From UBA7332 sp051652645 (lineage in GTDB: Bacteria; Bacteroidota; Bacteroidia; Bacteroidales; UBA7332): 30,357 nt of DNA. Under the pieces are notes generated by a model. The model made no database searches. It saw only the letters and a list, made by a program, of their open reading frames with translations, and was not told the origin of the DNA. The stretch is taken from NCBI GenBank assembly GCA_051652645.1, contig JBOFUP010000098.1:1-30357 (forward strand), read 5' to 3'. The translations under genes were made by a program, and so were the position numbers. Shown here piece by piece: positions 1 to 7,243 of this stretch (positions are counted from its first letter, which is position 1; each line of letters starts with the position of its first letter).

Positions 1-254
1 ATGCTGATGCACTTGCTGCTAAATTCGAAGGTATTTCTTTGACTATTGCTGCTAAAGCAAGCTCACAAGGCAAAATCTTTGGTTCTGTAACGAACATCCA
101 AATCGCTGAGGAATTGGCTAAATTGGGTATCGAAGTAGATCGCAAGATGATCAACATCAAAGAAGCTGTTAAAGAAGTAGGTACTTACCAAGCTATCGCA
201 CGTCTTCACAAAGAGGTTTCTGTTGAGATTCCTTTCGAAGTAGTAGCTGAGTAA
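1..254 (+). CDS. rplI: 50S ribosomal protein L9, 3' part only
   Basis: This is the C-terminal part of ribosomal protein L9, which binds 23S rRNA on the large subunit. The open frame runs in from the left edge (first full codon at base 3, Ala-Asp-Ala-Leu) and stops at 252-254; the true start lies outside the window. The visible 83 residues match the L9 C-terminal domain: GKIFGSVT, then IAEELAKLGIEVDRKMI, then a LGTY-like segment (VGTYQAIARLH) and an acidic VVAE end. An internal TTG at 39 is in frame but falls inside the domain, so it is not a start. A strong terminator follows, so rplI closes its operon here (usually rpsF-rpsR-rplI; the first two are not visible). Confidence 0.95.
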   Translation, partial: ADALAAKFEGISLTIAAKASSQGKIFGSVTNIQIAEELAKLGIEVDRKMINIKEAVKEVGTYQAIARLHKEVSVEIPFEVVAE

Positions 255-274
255 TCACTACCATTAACGAATAT

Positions 275-312
275 AAAAGAGGTTACCCTGAAAAGGGTAG
301 CCTCTTTTTTTT
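275..312 (+). terminator. Rho-independent terminator after rplI
   Basis: GAGGTTACCC at 279-288 pairs with GGGTAGCCTC at 295-304 (10 bp, one G-U wobble) around the loop TGAAAA. Eight T residues follow at 305-312. It sits 25 nt after the rplI stop and separates the ribosomal operon from the thioesterase-dprA unit. Confidence 0.9.
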
Positions 313-340
313 GTCTATTGCATTCTATAATCTATATTTG
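310..340 (+). promoter_or_regulatory. Bacteroidetes-type promoter for the thioesterase-dprA operon
   Basis: TATATTTG at 333-340 matches the Bacteroidetes -7 consensus TAnnTTTG, and TTTG at 310-313 lies 19 bp upstream, the expected distance for the -33 element. The -33 box overlaps the T-run of the rplI terminator. The predicted start, about 7-10 nt downstream, gives a leader of roughly 25-30 nt before the ATG at 375. Confidence 0.7.
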
Positions 341-374
341 CAAATAAACAATAACTCTATCTAATTACATACCT

Positions 375-776
375 ATGAAAGAGTATAAATACACATTAGA
401 GCTGAAAGTTCGTGATTATGAGTGTGACCTCCAAGGAATAGTAAACAACGCAGTCTATCAAAACTACCTAGAGCACACTCGCCACGAGTTTCTCGAAGAG
501 AATGGAATAAGTTTTGCTGCTCTTCACGCTCAAGGAATTGATCCTGTTGTTTCTCGAATAACAATAGATTTCAAAAAACCGCTACGTAGTGGCGATAGGT
601 TTGAGTCTAAGCTTAACCTTAGAAAAGAGGGATTGAAATTTATATTCGAACAAGCAATATACAGAAAATCTGACGGAGCTATGAATATTGAAGCAAAAGT
701 AGAGACAGTCTCTCTAGTGAATGGAAAGTTGACTAGAGGCACCGAACTTGAATATATATTTGGAGACCTTCTTTAA
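375..776 (+). CDS. Hotdog-fold acyl-CoA thioesterase (4HBT, YbgC/FadM type)
   Basis: The 133-residue protein is the size of single-domain 4-hydroxybenzoyl-CoA-thioesterase-like enzymes, which hydrolyse acyl-CoA or acyl-ACP thioesters in the cytoplasm. Near the N-terminus (about residues 14-35) it shows the family pattern DYECDLQGIVNNAVYQNYLE, where the first Asp (in the usual DxxG region) and the following N-x-x-Y-x-x-Y-x-E are the active-site and CoA-pocket positions. A second segment, RITIDFKKPLRSGD, is the usual central strand. It is first in a likely operon with dprA, 33 nt downstream. The physiological substrate cannot be read from sequence. The start at 375 fits the promoter and the normal N-terminal length. 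Confidence 0.85.
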   Translation: MKEYKYTLELKVRDYECDLQGIVNNAVYQNYLEHTRHEFLEENGISFAALHAQGIDPVVSRITIDFKKPLRSGDRFESKLNLRKEGLKFIFEQAIYRKSDGAMNIEAKVETVSLVNGKLTRGTELEYIFGDLL

Positions 777-809
777 AGAGTAGACTAGACCGAATCAATA
801 CCATAACCA

Positions 810-1913
810 ATGGATGAACAAACACTATATAGATTAGCTCTTCCCTTAGTGAAAGGTATTGGGGTAGTAGTAGCTAGACAGTTAGAATCGTCGGCAGGCT
901 CTGCCGAACTTCTCTTCAAAGGTTCAAATAAGCAGCTCTCTTCATTACCTAATATGAGGAGTGGATTACTCGAGGTGCTAAAAGATCCAGAACCTCTTCG
1001 AAGAGCTGAAAAAGAGTTGACATTCTGTATTAATCACAACATAAATATTCTTCATCACACAGACCACTACTTCCCTGCTATGCTAAAAGGGTGTGCTGAT
1101 GCACCATACTCCCTATTCTATAAAGGGGATCTCAATGCTCTATTAAAACCCTCTATAGCAGTCATTGGGACTAGAAACTCCACAGAATATGGCAGAGCAA
1201 TAACAGAGAGCTTTGCCAGAGAATTAAAGGAGAGTTTGCCTGAGTACACTATTGTGAGTGGCTTAGCATATGGTGTCGATATAGCTGCACATAGAGCTGC
1301 TCTTCACTATGATATACCAACCATTGGTGTTCTTGCACACGGCTTAGATAGGATCTACCCTCCTACCCACAGAGGTACAGCAGCTGAAATGCTTAGAAAC
1401 GGGGGATTACTAACAGAATATATGAGTGGAACAAACCCTGACAAACCTAATTTTGTTCATAGAAATAGGATTGTTGCAGGTATTTCATCTGCTATTGTCC
1501 TTATTGAATCAAAAGATAAGGGTGGAGCTATGATAACTGTTCAAGTAGGCAAATCATATGGTAGACCAATATTTGCTTACCCAGGAAGAGTTGGAGACCT
1601 CAGTTCTATCGGTTGTAATAAATTAATATCAACAGGAGAGGCAAGGCTAATAAGTTCAATCAATGATTTGATCGAGCATATGAGCTTAAACCGACAAGTT
1701 AGAGAGACTGCTCCCATACAAAAGAAGCTTTTCATAGAGTTGAGTAAAGAAGAAGAGAGTATTTGTAAGATTATTAATTCTGGCGAAGAGAGAGCAGACG
1801 AAATATCTCATTTAGTAGGAATACCTATCTACAAACTAAGATCAATACTCGTAGAGATGGAGATGAAAGGAGTGTTACAGGCATTGCCTGGTGGTATCTA
1901 CAAAATAATATAA
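810..1913 (+). CDS. dprA: DNA-processing protein DprA (Smf)
   Basis: DprA loads RecA onto incoming single-stranded DNA during natural transformation and protects that DNA. The 367-residue protein has the full family layout: an N-terminal helix-hairpin/SAM-like part (about 1-65, LVKGIGVVVARQLES), the Rossmann-like DprA domain (about 85-290) with VIGTRNSTEYGR (from residue 118), VSGLAYGVDIAAHRAAL, the GLDRIYPPTHR segment and NRIVAGISSAIVLIESK, and a C-terminal winged-helix domain (about 305-367, DEISHLVGIPIYKLRSIL). It follows the thioesterase by 33 nt and precedes the TPR gene by 22 nt. Many bacteria without proven competence keep dprA, so presence alone does not show transformability. Confidence 0.96.
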   Translation: MDEQTLYRLALPLVKGIGVVVARQLESSAGSAELLFKGSNKQLSSLPNMRSGLLEVLKDPEPLRRAEKELTFCINHNINILHHTDHYFPAMLKGCADAPYSLFYKGDLNALLKPSIAVIGTRNSTEYGRAITESFARELKESLPEYTIVSGLAYGVDIAAHRAALHYDIPTIGVLAHGLDRIYPPTHRGTAAEMLRNGGLLTEYMSGTNPDKPNFVHRNRIVAGISSAIVLIESKDKGGAMITVQVGKSYGRPIFAYPGRVGDLSSIGCNKLISTGEARLISSINDLIEHMSLNRQVRETAPIQKKLFIELSKEEESICKIINSGEERADEISHLVGIPIYKLRSILVEMEMKGVLQALPGGIYKII

Positions 1914-1935
1914 CAACTACATTCACACATAAAGA

Positions 1936-4149
1936 ATGAAACTACCTGACCAAAATATTATTCAAGAGAAGTGCCTAAAGATAGAGAATCTTCTCTACAG
2001 CTACAGAGTATCTGAGGCTATCTCAGAGATAAAAGAGATGGCTCAATGGATAAACTTCACTAGATCTATTGACGAGATGGAAAGCTCTGAGACTACTTAC
2101 TCATATATTTTAGACTATTTGGTCGAGGGTTATGAGGATAAAGAGCGAGAGAAACACTATCTACATCTCATTCAAGGTGTATTACATTGGTTTGATCTTA
2201 CCAAGGATAGACTTCTAACCAACGTATCTAATGATCTTCTCTATTCCAGAAAGAGATTATTAGTAGAGAACTACATTAGAACATCTGGTAAGGAGTTTGA
2301 CAACTACCTTGAAGACACAATAATAAAGATCGAAGATATAAATAACCAAAGAACTCTTTTCAGTGATGAGATGATTGATCCCGTGGAGTTGAGCAACTCG
2401 ATTGATGAGCTAAACAGAGAGTATGACGAGAGCCTCTCTACTCTTTTCGAGATAATTTGGTGTGCAGTCAGGATTAAAAGATTCAAACAAACCTACGAGG
2501 AGCTTGTTACAAATGATAAAATATCTAGTGATATCAGACTGATAACTATCTCTGCACTGACATTATCACTAACACTCAACTTCGAAGAGGATAAGCTATC
2601 TGCAATCCTATCAGGTTGCAAATCTTCAACTGTGGAGGTAAGAGAACGCTCTCTTATAGGACTCATTATCACAAGAAAGTATCATGCAAAACGTTTATCC
2701 TTTTACCCTGAATTAGAAAATAGAATCAAGGAGTTGTTAGAGGAAGACTTTATATGCAAAGAGATAAAGCAAATTATTGTGAGTTGCGAATATTGTCGTA
2801 ATACAGATAATATAAATAAATATATGAGCGAGGTGATCTTCCCTAGCATAATGAAGAAGATCAAAGAGATAGATAATGACCCTGAGAGTGAAAAACTCGA
2901 TAAACACCCAAAGTGGATGGACAACGTTGGGGAGATAAGTGACAAGATAGAGATCGTTGGCAAGCTTGAACAGAATGGTTATGATATATTCTACTCTAGC
3001 TTCTCTCATCTTAAGAGTTATGCATTCTTTACTAGGCTATCGAATTGGTTCCTCCCATTCAACCCAAACAACAGCTTTATAAGGAGAGCTTTCAAGCTAA
3101 CTGACAAACAGATGTCGCCAGTACTCAACATTGTTATGAGATCTGACTCTCTATGTAATTCAGACAAATACTCTCTTACTCTGAGTATGGAGAAGATGCC
3201 TGACAGCTCTAGAAAGGAGTTGATCAAGACATTCTACAATTTCAATCCAGAGGATGAAACTACATTCAAACCCAAAGCCAGAGACCCACTGACTGTTACC
3301 CAGCGATATATTCAAGATTGTTACAGATTCTTCACTCTAAACATGAATTGGAATAGAGCAATAAATCCAATTAGAGATGGAGTATTCAACCTAAACGATC
3401 CACTCTTTGCTCCTCTATACAACGATCAATCTTTTCTCTCACTTCTTATGAACTACTATATAGACGTGAATAAGTTTGATGAAGCTTTATATGTTATACA
3501 GAGGTTAATAGGAATAGATAACAGATCTGCTATGCTATACCAAAAACTAGGATACTGCTTAGAGCAACTAGAAAGAAATATAGAAGCAATTGATGCATAC
3601 CTAAAGGGTGAGATACTTCAACCAAACGACAACTGGACAATCAAACGTATAGCATCTCTATATGACGAATTGGGAGATTATGAGGCTGCAGACAGCTACT
3701 ATCAAAGAGCGCTAGAGCTATCACCTAACAACAAACAGACTCTACTTAGAATTGCTGCATTCTATATAAGACAAGAGAGATACAGCGAATCAATTGGTTT
3801 CTTCTATAAAGTTTACTTTATGGATGAGAGTAATATCAAAGCGCTAAGAGGTATAGCATGGTGCTCCATTATGCTAAAAAAGAATGAAGATGGGGAGCGA
3901 ATTCTAAGCAAGATAATTGCAGAATCTGACAATGCATCTGACTGGCTAAACGCTGGGCATATAGCTTGTCTAAATAACAATATGAAGCTTGCAGTTCAAC
4001 GATATAAAAAAGCTTACGAGCTTCTAGAGTTTAATATTGATAAGATGTATGAGTTTCTTGAGCAGGATAGATACTTCTTAATCAAAGCTGGTATGAACAG
4101 TGAGCTAATTAATAAGCTTCCTGATCTTGTAAGATTGAGCATAAAATAG
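1936..4149 (+). CDS. Large TPR-repeat protein of unknown function
   Basis: A 737-residue protein with no signal peptide and no clear membrane segment, so probably cytoplasmic. Residues 1 to about 490 are helical, rich in Glu, Lys, Ile and Ser, and match no family I can name. From about residue 498 onward there are consecutive tetratricopeptide repeats, for example the units containing LYQKLGYCLEQLERNIEAID, IASLYDELGDYEAADSYYQR and LLRIAAFYIRQERYSESIGF; the signature G/A/Y spacing is easy to follow up to about residue 690. TPRs usually scaffold protein-protein contacts. It lies 22 nt after dprA and is closed by a hairpin, so it belongs to the thioesterase-dprA unit. I do not assign a function. 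Confidence 0.85.
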   Translation: MKLPDQNIIQEKCLKIENLLYSYRVSEAISEIKEMAQWINFTRSIDEMESSETTYSYILDYLVEGYEDKEREKHYLHLIQGVLHWFDLTKDRLLTNVSNDLLYSRKRLLVENYIRTSGKEFDNYLEDTIIKIEDINNQRTLFSDEMIDPVELSNSIDELNREYDESLSTLFEIIWCAVRIKRFKQTYEELVTNDKISSDIRLITISALTLSLTLNFEEDKLSAILSGCKSSTVEVRERSLIGLIITRKYHAKRLSFYPELENRIKELLEEDFICKEIKQIIVSCEYCRNTDNINKYMSEVIFPSIMKKIKEIDNDPESEKLDKHPKWMDNVGEISDKIEIVGKLEQNGYDIFYSSFSHLKSYAFFTRLSNWFLPFNPNNSFIRRAFKLTDKQMSPVLNIVMRSDSLCNSDKYSLTLSMEKMPDSSRKELIKTFYNFNPEDETTFKPKARDPLTVTQRYIQDCYRFFTLNMNWNRAINPIRDGVFNLNDPLFAPLYNDQSFLSLLMNYYIDVNKFDEALYVIQRLIGIDNRSAMLYQKLGYCLEQLERNIEAIDAYLKGEILQPNDNWTIKRIASLYDELGDYEAADSYYQRALELSPNNKQTLLRIAAFYIRQERYSESIGFFYKVYFMDESNIKALRGIAWCSIMLKKNEDGERILSKIIAESDNASDWLNAGHIACLNNNMKLAVQRYKKAYELLEFNIDKMYEFLEQDRYFLIKAGMNSELINKLPDLVRLSIK

Positions 4150-4163
4150 CATACAATAAGTGA

Positions 4164-4203
4164 GAATCCCTCCTAACTTGATAGTTCAATGTAGGAGGGA
4201 TTC
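4164..4203 (+). terminator. Hairpin between the TPR gene and radA
   Basis: GAATCCCTCCTA at 4164-4175 is a perfect 12-bp complement of TAGGAGGGATTC at 4192-4203. The 16-nt loop can itself close with TTGA/TCAA (4178-4181/4186-4189). There is no T-run on the + side (GTTATATTTG follows), so it may be a weak terminator or an mRNA-end stabiliser rather than a classical intrinsic terminator. Confidence 0.6.
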
Positions 4204-4205
4204 GT

Positions 4206-4213
4206 TATATTTG
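4206..4213 (+). promoter_or_regulatory. Likely -7 element of a radA promoter
   Basis: TATATTTG matches TAnnTTTG exactly and lies 23 nt upstream of the radA ATG. No good TTTG -33 box is visible at the usual 19-21 bp; that position falls in the preceding hairpin. It is therefore a partial match, supported mainly by its position just after a hairpin and before a gene. Confidence 0.45.
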
Positions 4214-4236
4214 CACTAAATGAAATAATCAGAATA

Positions 4237-5604
4237 ATGGCTAAAACAGCAAAATCAGTATATGTCTGTACAGTATGCGGACAGGATTCACCAAAGTGGG
4301 TGGGCAAATGCCCTGCATGTGGAAGCTGGAATAGCTTTAGTGAAGAGTATATAGCAAAGAGCAGCCCTAAGAGTGGATTACTAAGCGATAGGGATAGAGT
4401 GGCTGCCAAACCACAACGTATAGATCAAATAAGTGTTAGTGCAGAGGTTAGACTAGACATGCAAGACGAGGAGTTGAACAGAGTCCTCGGAGGTGGATTA
4501 GTAAAAGGATCTGTTATACTCCTTGGGGGTGAACCAGGTATTGGTAAATCTACACTTATCCTACAATCCATACTCAAACTAAAGGGCATAAAGGTACTTT
4601 ATGCTTCGGGTGAAGAGAGTGCAAGCCAGATTAGGCTTCGTGCTGAGAGGTTAAAACAAGAAAACCAAGAATGCTACATAGTTTGTGAGAATAGCCTCGA
4701 GGGGATAATGACTCATATAAAAAACATTGAACCACAACTTCTGGTTGTGGATTCAATACAGACAATAGCCACCTCAACACTAGACTCCTCTCCTGGGAGT
4801 GTAGCTCAAGTAAGAGAGTGTGCCGCTTCTCTGCTGAGATATGCAAAAGAGCAGAATGTCCCTATATTTATTGTTGGACACATCACAAAAGAGGGAACAT
4901 TGGCTGGTCCAAAAGTATTAGAGCACATAGTTGATACTGTACTTCAATTCGAAGGAGATCAACACTATCTATATAGGATACTTCGCTCGACAAAAAACCG
5001 ATTTGGTAATAGTGCCGAACTAGGAATCTACGAGATGCGTCGTGAAGGATTAAGAGAGGTCTCAAACCCTTCAGAGATGCTACTCTCGCTGAACAATGAG
5101 GGGCTTAGCGGTGTATCTATTGCTGCATGTGTCGAGGGTATACGTCCACTACTTATAGAGACACAATCATTGGTTAGTAGTGCAGTTTATGGCACACCCC
5201 AACGATCTGCTACAGGCTTTGACACTAGAAGAATGAATATGCTACTAGCAGTACTTGAGAAGAGAGTAGGTTTTAAACTAGCTCAAAAGGATGTATTCCT
5301 AAATATTGCTGGTGGACTTAAAGTCAATGACCCGGCCACCGACCTATCAATAATATGCTCTATACTATCCTCCAATCTAGATATAGCTATAGATAAAGAC
5401 ATATGTATGGCTGGTGAGATTGGTCTCTCTGGAGAGGTTAGACCCATCAGCCGTGTTGAACAACGTATTCTAGAGGCCGAAAAACTAGGACTTAAGAAGA
5501 TTATTCTTCCTGCTGACAGCCTAAAGGGAGTGCCAAAGCCTAAGTCTATAGAGGTATTCCCTGTGAGAAAAGTAGAAGAAGCATTTAGGATACTATTTGG
5601 ATAA
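4237..5604 (+). CDS. radA: DNA repair protein RadA (Sms)
   Basis: RadA is a RecA-like ATPase and helicase that promotes branch migration in recombinational repair and transformation. All three family parts are present in 455 residues: an N-terminal C4 zinc finger (Cys11, Cys14, Cys25, Cys28), a RecA-like ATPase core with the Walker A motif GEPGIGKST at about 98-106 and Walker B-like LLVVDSIQT, the RadA-specific KNRFG motif at 253-257, and a C-terminal Lon-protease-like domain (from about 275 to the end, including DPATDLSIICSILSS and GEIGLSGEVRPISRVEQRI). The start at 4237 leaves the normal short leader before the zinc finger. Its closeness to dprA is functionally coherent, since both act on incoming single-stranded DNA. 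Confidence 0.97.
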   Translation: MAKTAKSVYVCTVCGQDSPKWVGKCPACGSWNSFSEEYIAKSSPKSGLLSDRDRVAAKPQRIDQISVSAEVRLDMQDEELNRVLGGGLVKGSVILLGGEPGIGKSTLILQSILKLKGIKVLYASGEESASQIRLRAERLKQENQECYIVCENSLEGIMTHIKNIEPQLLVVDSIQTIATSTLDSSPGSVAQVRECAASLLRYAKEQNVPIFIVGHITKEGTLAGPKVLEHIVDTVLQFEGDQHYLYRILRSTKNRFGNSAELGIYEMRREGLREVSNPSEMLLSLNNEGLSGVSIAACVEGIRPLLIETQSLVSSAVYGTPQRSATGFDTRRMNMLLAVLEKRVGFKLAQKDVFLNIAGGLKVNDPATDLSIICSILSSNLDIAIDKDICMAGEIGLSGEVRPISRVEQRILEAEKLGLKKIILPADSLKGVPKPKSIEVFPVRKVEEAFRILFG

Positions 5605-5636
5605 AGTACAAAACCATATAACTATTACCGTCAACA

Positions 5637-5810
5637 ATGAGAAAATTAAACCCATTTCGCATAGTATGTATTACACTACTTTGGATCATACTAGTATATC
5701 TACTTATCACAGGGCATGGTGAGTTCAACTTTCAAGTAATATTTGCTATTCTAGCCTCTGGAATAGTAGTATTCGTGCCAATATATAAATACCTGCGTCG
5801 GAGCAGATAA
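5637..5810 (+). CDS. Small two-helix membrane protein (57 aa)
   Basis: A short frame starting ATG at 5637 encodes MRKLNPFRIVCITLLWIILV and continues to a TAA at 5808-5810. Two hydrophobic stretches (about residues 8-25 and 32-50) with a basic N-terminus and a KYLRRSR tail suggest two transmembrane helices, with both ends probably cytoplasmic. It lies 32 nt after radA on the same strand and directly before a strong terminator, which supports it being a real last gene of the unit. I do not recognise a named family; small membrane proteins of this form are common and mostly uncharacterised. Confidence 0.65.
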   Translation: MRKLNPFRIVCITLLWIILVYLLITGHGEFNFQVIFAILASGIVVFVPIYKYLRRSR

Positions 5811-5822
5811 CCCATAAAATAC

Positions 5823-5860
5823 AAAAGAGGGAGATCATAATATTATGATCTCCCTCTTTT
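5823..5860. terminator. Perfect 38-bp palindrome, bidirectional terminator
   Basis: Bases 5823-5841 (AAAAGAGGGAGATCATAAT) are an exact reverse complement of 5842-5860. Read on either strand, the GC-containing stem ends in a CTCTTTT-type T-tract, so it can end transcription both from radA and the small membrane gene (+) and from the efflux operon (-), whose last stop is at 5876. Confidence 0.88.
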
Positions 5861-5875
5861 ATATTTTATAAATAA

Positions 5876-7240
5876 TCACTCTACTCCCCCACCTAAGGCT
5901 TTGTAAAGATTCACCCTTGCTTGTACACCCTCAAACCAATCCGCAACTTGTAACAGTTGAGATTGAAGCAACATGCTCTGAGATACCAATACATCCAGAT
6001 AAGTAGTTGAGCTATACTTCATCATTTCACAGCTATTGGAGTAAGCCAATCTGTTTGCCTCCACCTGCTGATATCTATACTCAAGTTTTGCTTGACTATT
6101 ACTGCAAGATAGAAGAGCATTGTTTACCTCTCCTCCGGCAGTTAGTAGTGACTTTTCAAAAGCCAATTTAGCCTGCTCATACTGAATCTTGGCAACCTTG
6201 AGGTTAGCTTTATTAAGCCCTTTATTAAAGATTGGTTGTGCTAGCGAACCCATGGCCGACATAAGTAAAGTGGCTGGATTGACCATCATTCCAAAGTTAT
6301 TATTAGTCCACGAGGCACCCCCTGAGATATTAATAGATGGATAAAAGGCTGCTCTTGCAACATTAACCGCATAGAAGTTTGAACGGAGTGCATACTCAGC
6401 CTCCTTTACATCCGGTCGACTAGAAAGCATAGACAAAGGCACTGTGTTGCTCGGAGCGATCTCTACAGATCCATGATCCATGAATGTTCCCCTTTCTATT
6501 GTACTTGGAGCACGATTCACAAGCAATGATAAACTATTCTCAACAACTCTTATCTGCGTCTCTAAGTCTCTTTGCGTGCTCATAACACCAAAATAGCTAG
6601 CCTCCGCTTGATTAACAGCCATCTGAGTCTGCATACCGGCATCTTTCATCGCCTTCATTGCCTCTAGATTCTCCTTCTGATTTCTCACACTCTCAGTTGT
6701 TATTGCCAACTGCTCATCTAGCATTATCAACGTATAATAGCTATTAGCTATAGAACTTATCAACTGAGATTGAACCATCCTACTATACTCTTTACTTCGC
6801 AATAGCGAAGATCTAGCCTGCTCCTTACTATTTCTTAGCTTGCCAAAAAGATCAATTTCCCACTGCATTGTAAGAGGAACAGAATAAGTCTTCATCAAAT
6901 CAACATCCTTCGGCTTATACAATGCTCCTTCTGCTCCTATAGCTAAAGAGGGTAAATAGGCCAATTTGGAGGAGAGAAGCTGTGCCTGACTCTGCTCTAT
7001 ATTGAGTAGAGCAATCTGAAGATCACTATTAGATTTGAGTGCGCTATCTATGAGTGCACTCAAATTCTTATCTACAAAGACCTCTCGCCAAGATGGAGCA
7101 GCAAGAATTGTATCCTGCTGCATCTCCACATCCTGCCCACAAATATCAGACACCTCAACCTCAGGTGATTTAAAGCTGCTATATGTAGAGCAACTAGCCA
7201 TAATAATCGTACTAGTTGCTATTAATAATATATTCTTCAT
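5876..7240 (-). CDS. Outer-membrane efflux lipoprotein, TolC/OprM (NodT) family
   Basis: This is the outer-membrane channel of a tripartite efflux pump. The N-terminus is a lipoprotein signal: MKNILLIATSTIIMASC, with the lipidated Cys at residue 17. Two OEP repeats follow (about 55-235 and 260-450) with the family's long Ala/Gln/Leu helices, the LFGKLRNS segment, and the RPDVKEAE and ARAAFYPSI motifs. At 454 residues it is of normal length. I place the start at the ATG at 7238-7240; an in-frame TTG one codon upstream (7241-7243) is possible but less likely. The pump gene's TGA is at 7244-7246, so the two genes are almost contiguous and probably translationally coupled. It ends the adaptor-pump-channel operon. 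Confidence 0.93.
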   Translation of the reverse strand: MKNILLIATSTIIMASCSTYSSFKSPEVEVSDICGQDVEMQQDTILAAPSWREVFVDKNLSALIDSALKSNSDLQIALLNIEQSQAQLLSSKLAYLPSLAIGAEGALYKPKDVDLMKTYSVPLTMQWEIDLFGKLRNSKEQARSSLLRSKEYSRMVQSQLISSIANSYYTLIMLDEQLAITTESVRNQKENLEAMKAMKDAGMQTQMAVNQAEASYFGVMSTQRDLETQIRVVENSLSLLVNRAPSTIERGTFMDHGSVEIAPSNTVPLSMLSSRPDVKEAEYALRSNFYAVNVARAAFYPSINISGGASWTNNNFGMMVNPATLLMSAMGSLAQPIFNKGLNKANLKVAKIQYEQAKLAFEKSLLTAGGEVNNALLSCSNSQAKLEYRYQQVEANRLAYSNSCEMMKYSSTTYLDVLVSQSMLLQSQLLQVADWFEGVQARVNLYKALGGGVE

Positions 7241-7243
7241 CAA

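Noticed and set aside
2304..3227. Several antisense open frames across the TPR gene
   Set aside because: They are hydrophobic mirror frames of an AT-rich, Glu/Lys/Ile-rich gene, overlap one another, and have no motifs or promoters.
7241..7243. TTG as the start of the outer-membrane factor
   Set aside because: The next codon is ATG and gives a clean lipoprotein signal; the TTG would add one Met only.
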